Notes under the pieces: generated by a model
What the model was told of the DNA's origin: nothing
The model's database searches: none
What the model saw: only the letters and a program-made list of their open reading frames with translations
Part shown: positions 56,521 through 64,000 of the stretch, piece after piece
How positions within the stretch are numbered: position 1 is the stretch's first letter
Layout of the letters: the number at the start of each line of letters is the position of its first letter
Origin: Buddleja alternifolia
Lineage: Eukaryota; Streptophyta; Magnoliopsida; Lamiales; Scrophulariaceae
Length of the DNA: 64,000 nt
Direction of reading: 5' to 3'
NCBI GenBank assembly: GCA_019426215.1
Contig: CM033392.1
Location: 52,379,149 to 52,443,148 of the forward strand
Translations under genes and position numbers: made by a program

Positions 56521-58201
56521 TCAATCGAATATTTCTTCTATTTTTGCTACATCAAAGGTATATTTCTTATCTTTCTTCGACTGTAAAGAACCCATCGCTT
56601 CACACTTTTTTTGTTCGAGTGCTCCACATTGGAATGGGGGCCTTTTTATGAATTCTGCGAGGTCTACTTTGTAAGTATCCTCGAATACCCATGGTGTTGA
56701 GATTTCGAATGTGTTAAGTCCTTGATGTTTTCTTAGGCTTTCTTCTTTTAACATATTCTCATATAGTTGCACTTTCTGCCAGACTTCGAAAATCTGGGAA
56801 TATCATCCCATCGAATTTTATTTTAAAATTGAAGGACATATTCTGTTGTGCTAACTGCACAAATTCGTATTCAGGTAAATTCAAATGGCACTTAACCCAA
56901 GTCTTTTTGAATCTTGATAGGAATTCTTCTATAGACTCTCCTATGTTTTGCCTGATCTTAGCCAAGTCACTCATGGATATTCCTGGATCAGTTCGAGCGA
57001 AGTGATTCTGAAATTGGAACTGCATCTCCTCCCAAGTATGTATTGAGTTTGGAGACAAGTTAATATACCAATTGAAGGCTGACCCTGTTAGAGAACTAGG
57101 GAACAATCTCAGTTTAAGATAATCTTGATCTGCTGCCTCTCGACATTGGCAGGTAAATCGAGATAAGTGTTCTAAGGCTGATACACTGTCATCTCCTGAG
57201 AACAGTGTAAAATTTGGGACCTTATATGTTCTAGGAAAAGGAAAATTCCTATCCACCCATTCAGGGTATGGATTCCTTGGAATTAACCTCTGGTTCCTTC
57301 GAAAACCAGGACCATACATTCTTTCAATTATTAATTCGATTCAATTTCGGAGTATGTCTTGAACTTGTGGTCCAAGATTACCCCCCATATAACCGTTGGG
57401 AATAGCTTGCCCCCCAGCAAATTGCATTTGGAAGTTATTTGGGGTGTAAGTAAAATTTGGATTATTTTGAAATCCAGAAAAATTCTGATTCCCTGTATTC
57501 ATAGGGTTGTTCGAGACCCCAGGAAAACTTGGCCCCTGATGCTGGTTTTGTCCCCCAGCAAAATATCCTTGGGTAAAGTTAAATCCTGTCTCGAAACTTC
57601 CAAAATTCATATTTGGAGGATATCCCACCGGAGTATGTCCCATTCCGTTCGGTGATATGGGACCATTAGGCCTTGTATTTTGAGTACTATGTGGATTCGA
57701 GCTCGTATAATATGCATTAGGATATGGTGTTTGGTTATAACTTGAATTTATATTTTGAGGGTTATTATTAACATTATTATTGCCCTCGAGAGGTGAGGGT
57801 CCTGAAGTCTAACCAATTTCAAATTGACCATTCCGAGGCCCGTTTTCTCGAGGATATCCCAGAGGAATCTCATTTGGATTAATATATCTACTTTGAGTCC
57901 TTGGTTCTACCAACTGTGATACTTTTCCGATTAAAATATTATGCTTGTTGATTAAGGGTTCGAGACCCAAGACTACTTGTGTATTTATCATGTTCGAAAA
58001 AACATCACAAGTTTAATTAAAGATTTCACCTAGCTCAGTTATAACCCTGGTGACTTCTCGAGCAAGACCATCTCGAGTACTCAGAACAATATCTTGTACA
58101 ATTGCAGTGAATATTCGAGCGGACTCTTGTGCCAGTGCTCGGTACTGATCATTGAGTTCACTCCTTTGATCTTCTCGAGCACCTGCTAGAGTTTGTTTCA
58201 T
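56521..58201 (-). pseudogene. gypsy-G1 Gag
   Basis: Starts at the ATG of MKQTLAGAREDQRSELND at 58201, about 170 bp past the PBS. N-terminal helical part (58201-57809), a Gly/Asn/Gln-rich linker (57643-57341), then the retrotransposon gag core at 57319-56759 (LKLRLFPSSLTGSAFNWYI and TWEEMQFQFQNHFARTDPGI). Several stops and frame changes (58013, 57809, 57341, 56759) fragment it. Confidence 0.85.
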
Positions 58202-58368
58202 GAGTCAGATAAATTGTTCGTACATTTTGTCTGCTCTGATTTATTTTTTTTGCCACCGGCTGGATATCCAAATCCTCGGTGCAGTCATCACGAGTGAACT
58301 CGTCTGTCATTGTTGGTCTTGTCAGTATGACTTAAACGATCTTAAAAAGTTGATTTTACGGGAACCAA

Positions 58369-58386
58369 CTCCCACTGTGGTCGCCA
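58369..58386 (-). other. gypsy-G1 primer binding site
   Basis: Minus strand TGGCGACCACAGTGGGAG follows the LTR end after a short aatttt spacer. It resembles the TGGCGAC-type PBS of gypsy elements; the matching tRNA was not determined. Confidence 0.6.
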
Positions 58387-58392
58387 AAAATT

Positions 58393-59284
58393 TATTTCTG
58401 GATAAAAACAAATTGAATAAGGTAGAGCTAATTCGGTTAACTCAAGCCCCGTGATAATTCTCCACTTAGAATTATCTAACAACCCCCTCGTTCAAACTCG
58501 ATACCCTAGACGGTGGTTCAGACTTTAACAGTTCGATATGTTGTTTAAAATTGTTATTCGGACCGCAATTAATGAAAATAGAGAAGAAAGGAGGATACAA
58601 GTTCAGATATAAATTTATCTACCAAATACTTAAATCTGATCAAACGATAAATATTATACCTCCATATTGATCCCCAATCGCATACCACAAAGTTGTTTGA
58701 GCAAAAGATATGACTGATATCAACTCTTGATCACCAGAAATTAATCTACGAAATTAACTAAACTATGCCACATCTAAGATTACGCCTACTCCTAGAGAAA
58801 AAGATAAAAAAGAAGCAGAGTTGATCTGTTGTCCTTTTTTTTCTCTCTCTTCGCCTTGCTCTTTATCACGTACCCACGTCCTTTGCGGTTGGGAACTGCC
58901 TTCAATCGTGTTTTCAAACTCATTTTGTTGGCGCGTCCCTGAACTAGATAACCTCCTACTCTTTTGGGCCTTCTTTCTCGGACTTTTGACTTTGTGGAAT
59001 ATTGGGCTTGGACCTATTCCTTACAAAACAAATCTAAATTACTTAGGCCCATTTTCGAATTAATTAATCAACATATGGGCTATTTAGGCTTTCTCAACTT
59101 AAGACCTCTTTCGTGTTTAACTAATTAATGAGGCTGCTTGGGTCCTTCAACTTGAGCCCAATTTCGAATTAATCTATTAATAAAGGTTGCTTGGGCTAAT
59201 TTATCTTTAGCCCAATTTCGAATTAATATATGGATCGTTTGGGCTTTTTAAATTGAGAAGCCCATTTTATTTTAGGTGTAAACA
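58393..59284 (-). repeat. gypsy-G1 5' LTR
   Basis: 892 bp, matching 46051-46926. The inner end reads TATTTCTGG instead of TGTTTCTCG (point changes at the terminus). The outer end, GTAAACA, abuts the TSD AACAT at 59285. Confidence 0.88.
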
Positions 59285-59339
59285 AACATGAAATCTTATC
59301 TTGTCATCATCAAAACATCTAACATGAAATTTTCTAACA
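59285..59339 (-). repeat. copia-B2 5' LTR, outer 50 bp plus TSD of gypsy-G1
   Basis: AACATGAAATCTTATCTTG continues exactly where the LTR broke off at 46050 and ends TTTCTAACA at 59339, followed by the copia TSD TTTGA. The same segment is uninterrupted at 22817-22866. Confidence 0.92.
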
Positions 59340-59344
59340 TTTGA

Positions 59345-59680
59345 TATCAATTCTTCAAGAAAGGTGGGGTTGAGTATCGCTGGAGAAGGAATAGGAGTGG
59401 ATTTCTCGCAGTTTGGAGACTCTGCCTTGGACGCTTGAGCGTTAGGTGTGCGACGCTGAGGCGTTGGCACCTGAATAGAAATCTAGTCATTTTTTAATTC
59501 CTCACCACTCCTCGAAGTCATGCCACCATTTGGTGCTTGTTGCAAAGCTTGAATGATGTCAAACACCAATTGCATATTTTTCGGACAATACAAATCCTCG
59601 AGAGTGAGTTGCATAGCCTGAATGAGTCCTAGAAACCATTCTCGCTGCTACGGGGTCAGAAACGGAAGATTTCCTGCCAT
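59345..59680 (-). pseudogene. gypsy-G2 gag remnant, right of the copia-B2 insertion
   Basis: From an ATG at 59680 (MAGNLPFLTP) the frame has stops after FLTP and near 59485, then an STPIPSPAILNPTFLEELIS stretch. It joins across the insertion to KKPKLKERTFETMSRASS at 21374. Only about 110 codons separate the start from the protease linker, so the capsid domain expected in a gypsy Gag is missing. Either an old deletion or a non-autonomous structure. Confidence 0.7.
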
Positions 59681-59804
59681 TTATTGGAATTAGAATTAAG
59701 ACAAAAAACTAAAGCAAAAATAAATATAAAACGACAATTACAAAAACTTGCAATAAAAACAAAAACTAAAAAAAAACAAGTCCCCCGCAACAGCGCCAAA
59801 AACT
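59681..59804 (-). other. gypsy-G2 leader and primer binding site
   Basis: The minus strand has TGGCGCTGTTGCGGGGGACT (59798-59779), a near match to TGGCGCCGTTGCCGGGGA, the PBS of many Athila/Tat-type gypsy elements. It lies a few bases past the LTR end GTGTCA. The rest is A-rich leader to the gag ATG. Confidence 0.85.
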
Positions 59805-61250
59805 TGACACGAGAAATCCTCACGTGTTTGCACAGTAAGTGGACTGGTCGTGTGTAGTAATAAAGTGGACAATAAATCCGGATTGTCTATCCTACAGAGA
59901 CTTGTATTTTAGACTTCTTGAATTTAAAGCAAACAAGAATTAAACTAAAACGAAAGAATAACAAATAACTTAAATAAACTAAAAACGATGCAAAAACAAG
60001 ATATTAAAATAAGATAATGATGGGTGACAAGATGATTGAAACAAGATGTTGAAAACAAGATAGCTATGGAAGAGAGCAACTAAGACATATGTATTGGCAC
60101 AAATTAATCAATATTCATTATAAACATGCTCTCGTATTATTAGACTAATGTTGCTTTGGTGAAAATTCCTTAGATATTTACTACCCGATGTCTCAAAAAT
60201 AATAATCCTATGATTAATTGACGGTTTTCAAAATATGTCTATCCGAGATTCTAACCAACAATTATGCATTCATGTTCTAGAATTTTCCCGGATTAATCCG
60301 GCTAACTGCACCCGGGAATCTCTACCTATCTCTAGGGGCAAATCCTTATTTTTTACGGATTATGTGATGATCCTTTTTGCACCTTAAATTACCTTCTCTC
60401 GAACGAATAATTTAAGCAATAAATCATGCATATGGTAGCTAAGCATATGAAGCATTCAAACAAGATCAAGACACAAAGCAACAATAAAATTAATATGAAA
60501 AGCACAATTTATAACTCAAATATCATAATTTAGCCTCAACATGACCTTAGTTCGAAGAATCTAATTCATCATAAAAGATAGAAACTTAAATTAAGATTCA
60601 TATTCATAGACAAAAACAAATCAAAATCTAAGAAACTCCCTCGTATTTTCGATGGTTGAACTTCGATCTTCATCTCTTCCATGCTTCTTGATTTTTTTAC
60701 CTTCAAGGGTTCTTGAAAATTTTCATAACTAATCTAATCTAAGAACTACCCTAAAAGAACTTTATATTGTGTGTATTTCGTGTCTAAAATCCTAGAAAAC
60801 TGATCTACTATATATAAGGGTGGAAGGGGAAGACTTCAACTTGAATTAGAGTTGGAAATTTTCAAAAATCTGCTATTTTTCCCGTCAGACGCAACGTTCG
60901 AACCTCCAATAGCTAATGTTCGAACGTTGGGAACAGTAACATTTTGCCTTCTGCGCAACAATCTTGTTTTCTTCATAACCTTCTTCACAAACCTCCGATT
61001 TAGATGATTCAAGTTTCTACGTGAAGCTAAGATATAGCTCTACAAATTTGTAGAAGAAACATTTGTCAAATTCCATCTCTAAATACTCCAAAATTCTGCA
61101 TTTCCAACCAATTTTCCTCAATTGCAATAATTTTCCATCTTTACTCAATAAGCACACAAATTAAACGCATATGTGGCATGAATCATGCATAAACCCACAT
61201 AAAGCACATGCATATGAGACTCTAAAATATGTAAATCTCACATCCTATCA
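59805..61250 (-). mobile_element. gypsy-G2 5' LTR
   Basis: A 1446-bp LTR, TGACACGAGAAATCC at 59805 to ATCCTATCA at 61250, next to the PBS. It is AT-rich and non-coding. GTTCGAAC-type palindromes occur near 60895-60930. The partner 3' LTR is absent from the window. On the right it abuts a copia-A LTR fragment. Confidence 0.85.
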
Positions 61251-61480
61251 CCTCTCATTGCTAAACGAGACGAACCTAAAGAGTCGCGCTAAAAGGTTTT
61301 GCAAAAGAAAATAAGGAGGAATTGCTTTAGAAACAATGTTGATATTGAATTAATCATTAGATGAAATAATTAAATAAATAATTAAGATTAATTATTAATT
61401 AATTTTTTCAAAGAAATAAATTAATAAATTAATTTTTTAAAGAAATAAATTAATTTATCTAATAATTCTTCTAATAGGAA
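61251..61480 (+). mobile_element. copia-A LTR fragment
   Basis: CCTCTCATTGC... matches the copia-A LTR from 6928 to about 7150, including AACCTAAAGAGTCGCGC and the ttaattaatt tract. Its first about 35 bases repeat those ending the other fragment at 20811-20844, so the two fragments are not a simple split of one LTR. Confidence 0.7.
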
Positions 61481-61644
61481 GGAGGCGGCTCTTCCTAGTT
61501 TGTGTAACTGAATAGCGTAAAGAGAGGCATTAAAGTAGCAATGATTTTATTGGTAGATTTTGAACTATTCTATGAATGGATATAAAAGAAATGCTTAAAC
61601 ATCTAATCGGAAAAAATTATCACTAATTACAAGCTTACAACAAT
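61481..61644. other. unassigned sequence
   Basis: About 160 bp of AT-rich non-coding DNA between the copia-A fragment and a possible SINE. Nothing recognised. Confidence 0.3.
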
Positions 61645-61831
61645 TCAATATGACTTAGAGGTCATGAGTTCGATCCAACCAGATGTGTGTGTTATTTCTC
61701 TACTTATATAGTAATTTTTTGTTTTTAGCTTGTAGCTTATTGTTACTAGTTTGTAATAGGAAATTGCTGATTACGATTGTTGATTCGATATCCGATGTAA
61801 TGATGTAATCGTTTCATTAAAAAAAAAAAAC
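61645..61831 (+). mobile_element. possible SINE (tRNA-derived), 5' end unclear
   Basis: GACTTAGAGGTCATGAGTTC at about 61653 contains a B-box-like GAGTTCGATCC at 61667-61677. The unit ends with gtaatcgtttcatt and a run of 12 A at about 61820-61831, the form of a plant SINE with a poly(A) tail. No clear A box or flanking duplication was found. Confidence 0.35.
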
Positions 61832-61899
61832 AACAATTCAAAATTATGAGAATTCAGATTTGGTCAAATTTTGTTCAATTCGGTCAACACGCCTCATTC

Positions 61900-64000
61900 T
61901 CATTTAATATATAATAATAGTGTGTGTATATATATATGTGTGTGTGTTGCCTCTGAGCTGTCCGCCATCTGGATTAATCTGTTTGCACTTCTATAGTGTA
62001 TTACTTTGACTCTTTGCCTTTTTAAGCCGGCTCTCAGCTTCTCTCCTCCTATTCCAACTGGCCTCCCTTTATTTTTTTTGTTTTGTCTTGCCTTTCTGGT
62101 CTTGCATCTCAGTTGCAATGGTGGGGTATCCAAGTTCTCCACTGACGGCATGGATTTTATCTTTGATTTTAGTATCTTACCTTCATACGTTTTTAAGTAT
62201 GCACTTCTAGTAAAATATGGATGAACATAATGTAGCGGATCAGCTTGTCTGTTATGGATGCAAGCCATGGCATGTTTGCAAGGAATTCCACATATTTGCC
62301 ATGCCCCACATTGACAGGTTTTATGATGAAGGCTCACTATATAACTTCTATCATTGTCAACTTCATATTCCTCACCATTTAAGAGCCCTTGAATGTGTCT
62401 GCCAGCCTTCCGTGCAAGATTGAGCTTTTGTCTCACTTTGGGTGGAATATCACAATCCCAAGTTTCTCCTTTTTGATACCTTGATTTGAAGCGTTTCATG
62501 CATTTTCTTCTCAATACCTCAAGTAGAGAAAGAATTGGCAACTGCCTATGTTTTGCGATCCACCCATTGAATGATTCAGTCATATTATTGGTAACATGGT
62601 CAGTCTTCACATGTGCATCGAATGCATGAATTGACCAATGCTTCGGATCATCTCTCAGTAACCACTGCCATGCCTCTTGATCAACCCGCTTTACTTCATC
62701 CATAGCTAGATTGAAGTCAGTGATATTTGTTGCTCATACTGCCCTCCAAAACAATATCTTCAACTTTGGTCCAGGATGTGCTGCTTTAAAATTATTGTAC
62801 CTATGTCTGGCACAATACCTGTTGGAAGCCGTAGGGTATATGGTTTTCACTGCTTTAAGAATGCCCTTTTGCTTATCAGACATAAAAGTTAGACATCTTG
62901 AATCATCTAGGTAATTTTGTAGGCAATCTAAGAAATATCCCCATAATGACTCTGACTCTGCCTCAGCAAACATGAATGCGAGAGGGAAAATGCCAAAGTT
63001 GGCATCAAGTGCGGTTGCAACAAGTAATTGACCCCCATATGGCCCCTTTAGGAAACAACCATCGATGCCGATAAATGGCCTACACCCATACTTGAATCCA
63101 TCTCTTTGAGAAGGAAAACAAATAAACAACCTCTCAAATCTGCAATGTGAAAGTGGATTAGATATATCAAGGCCATCACACTTTAGCCCTATGAAGATAT
63201 TAGCATCTATTTTTCTCAATGCTGCAATGTAATTTGGAATTTTCGCATAGCTTTCTTTGTGGTCTCCCGATACTAAATCCATTGCCTTTTGTCTTGCCCT
63301 ATACAACTTCCAAGAACTGACAGATACTCCATGCCTTTTCTTTAAGTTCATACCAAGAGTGTTAACATCAGTCAAAGGATTGGACTCAAAATCATCTTTC
63401 ATTTTATTTGCTATCCATGTTGCTGATGCCTCTTTGCATCCATCTCCGAAAGGATCACAAGTGTGATTAGAGTTGTATGACTTGATCTGATATGTTTTTT
63501 TATCTGCCCCAACTGGAGATGCATGGATTCTCCACGTGCAACCTTCTCTTTGGCATTTGAGTGTTACTCTACTCCTTTCATTCTTTACTCTTTCCAATGG
63601 GAAATCCTCTTGTATGGAAAAATTCTTGACAACCATTCTAAAATGATCTACATCATCAAATGTCATACCTATTTCTAACTCATCAATATTTCGTTCTGAC
63701 TGATGGAAGTAGTTCCCAACTATTTCATCACTTAACATTCGCATTCCATTAGTATGTGCCTCATCCACGTCACTAAGACCTTGAAATTTCTCACCATCAG
63801 AAGACTTATAATCAGATAGGTCATCTTCACTATCTTCTGCACTGTCATCCTCAGTTTCATTGCAAGGAACTTCTTTCTCTATTTCACTGCTAAGCATGCT
63901 ATCATTCTCATTCACATGAAACTCTTGTTGCACTTCCTCTTCAACCCCAGGTTGGGCAACAATTGGAATTTCGAGTGTAGTGTGAGACCCATTTGGTTTT
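61900..64000 (-). pseudogene. MULE (MuDR-type) transposase, one nonsense codon, 5' end beyond window
   Basis: A single minus-strand frame runs from the right edge to a stop at 61900, broken only by a TGA at 62734-62736. N-terminal MuDR DNA-binding region (FPLERVKNERSRVTLKCQRE, with CQREGC and SNHTC zinc ligands). Then the MULE catalytic core: PFIGIDGCFLKGPYGGQLLV (Asp), LTFMSDKQKGI (Asp), NNMTESFNGWIA (Glu), so the D-D-E triad is present. A SWIM zinc finger follows (CQCGAWQICGIPCKHAMAC), then a basic C terminus. No in-frame ATG lies between the first motifs and the edge. TIRs were not found in the window. Confidence 0.88.

Larger units (their letters stand above)
46051..59284 (-). mobile_element. 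gypsy-G1: Tat-lineage Ty3/gypsy element with antisense PMD gene
   Basis: A 13,234-bp insertion bounded by TGTTTCTCG (46051) and GTAAACA (59284), with perfect TSD AACAT (46046-46050 and 59285-59289). Gag-pol reads on the minus strand from 58201 to 50800; an intron-containing gene reads on the plus strand from 47157 to 50673. Two RNase H domains (at 52744-53286 and 52081-52719) place it in the Tat group (Ogre/Retand-like), as does an extra ORF between pol and the 3' LTR. LTRs (876 and 892 bp) look about 94% identical by eye. Confidence 0.92.
21375..59339 (-). mobile_element. copia-B2: SIRE/Maximus-like (Sirevirus) Ty1/copia element with nested insertions
   Basis: The whole element is read on the minus strand: 5' LTR 44626-59339 (split by gypsy-G1), PBS, gag, protease, integrase (split by mitochondrial-like DNA), RT/RNase H (split by a CACTA transposon), third gene, PPT, 3' LTR 21375-22866. 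It is flanked by a perfect TTTGA duplication (21370-21374 and 59340-59344). Without the insertions it is about 14 kb. SIRE-type hallmarks are the LTRs of about 1.5 kb opening with TTTTGATGATGACAAG-type sequence, a PPT of AAAAAGGGGG, a Gag with a long C-terminal extension after the zinc knuckle, and a coding region after pol. LTRs look about 95% identical by eye. Confidence 0.9.

Noticed and set aside
61667..61677. tRNA gene suggested by the B-box-like GAGTTCGATCC
   Set aside because: No cloverleaf can be formed and a poly(A) tail follows; a SINE is more likely.

Overview
This window is nuclear DNA of a flowering plant, most likely a eudicot, and lies in transposon-dense intergenic chromatin. 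Nearly everything that can be assigned is plant transposable-element sequence: Ty1/copia, Ty3/gypsy, a CACTA (En/Spm) transposon, a Mutator-like (MULE) transposase, hAT-like and Tourist-like MITEs, and a possible SINE. A block that looks mitochondrial is also present. I found no single-copy host gene, no tRNA or rRNA gene and no CRISPR array. Names copia-A, copia-B, gypsy-G1 and gypsy-G2 are local labels.

Left block (1-7757): remnants of copia-A elements. The end of a plus-oriented LTR (1-326) abuts a minus-oriented 5' half (gag, leader, PBS, LTR; 327-4773), followed by a plus-oriented 3' half (RT/RNase H, PPT, 1.8-kb LTR; about 4874-7757). From 7758 to 14849 lies the 3' half of a SIRE/Maximus-like element (copia-B1). 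It holds an intron-containing third gene downstream of pol, a 275-bp hAT-like MITE inside that gene, and a 3' LTR split by a solo LTR of the same family in opposite orientation. From 14850 to 17640 there is a long-TIR element and an AT-rich tandem duplication. From 17641 to 20844 lies an internally deleted copia-A derivative carrying a Tourist-like MITE.

Central block (20845-61250): a nest. A decayed gypsy (G2; protease at 20845-21374, gag start, PBS and LTR at 59345-61250) is split by a 38-kb copia-B2 insertion (21375-59339, TSD TTTGA). Copia-B2 is itself invaded three times: by a 9.4-kb CACTA element in pol (29688-39068, TSD GTC), by a mitochondrial-like segment in the integrase (39966-41361), and by a 13.2-kb Tat-lineage gypsy (G1) in its 5' LTR (46051-59284, TSD AACAT). 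G1 carries an intron-rich plant-mobile-domain gene on the strand opposite to gag-pol.

Right end (61251-64000): another copia-A LTR piece, a possible SINE, and a MULE transposase interrupted by one nonsense codon and running off the window.

The CACTA element is the freshest-looking resident. Its 1093-codon TNP2-type transposase has no interruption. I could also assemble its second gene as 12 exons with GT..AG borders and a continuous frame of about 720 codons, carrying an Ulp1-like protease signature. The other elements carry stops, frameshifts and nested insertions. The most unusual biology is a large spliced third gene in copia-B (two copies with homologous phase-1 introns) and the antisense seven-exon PMD gene of G1.
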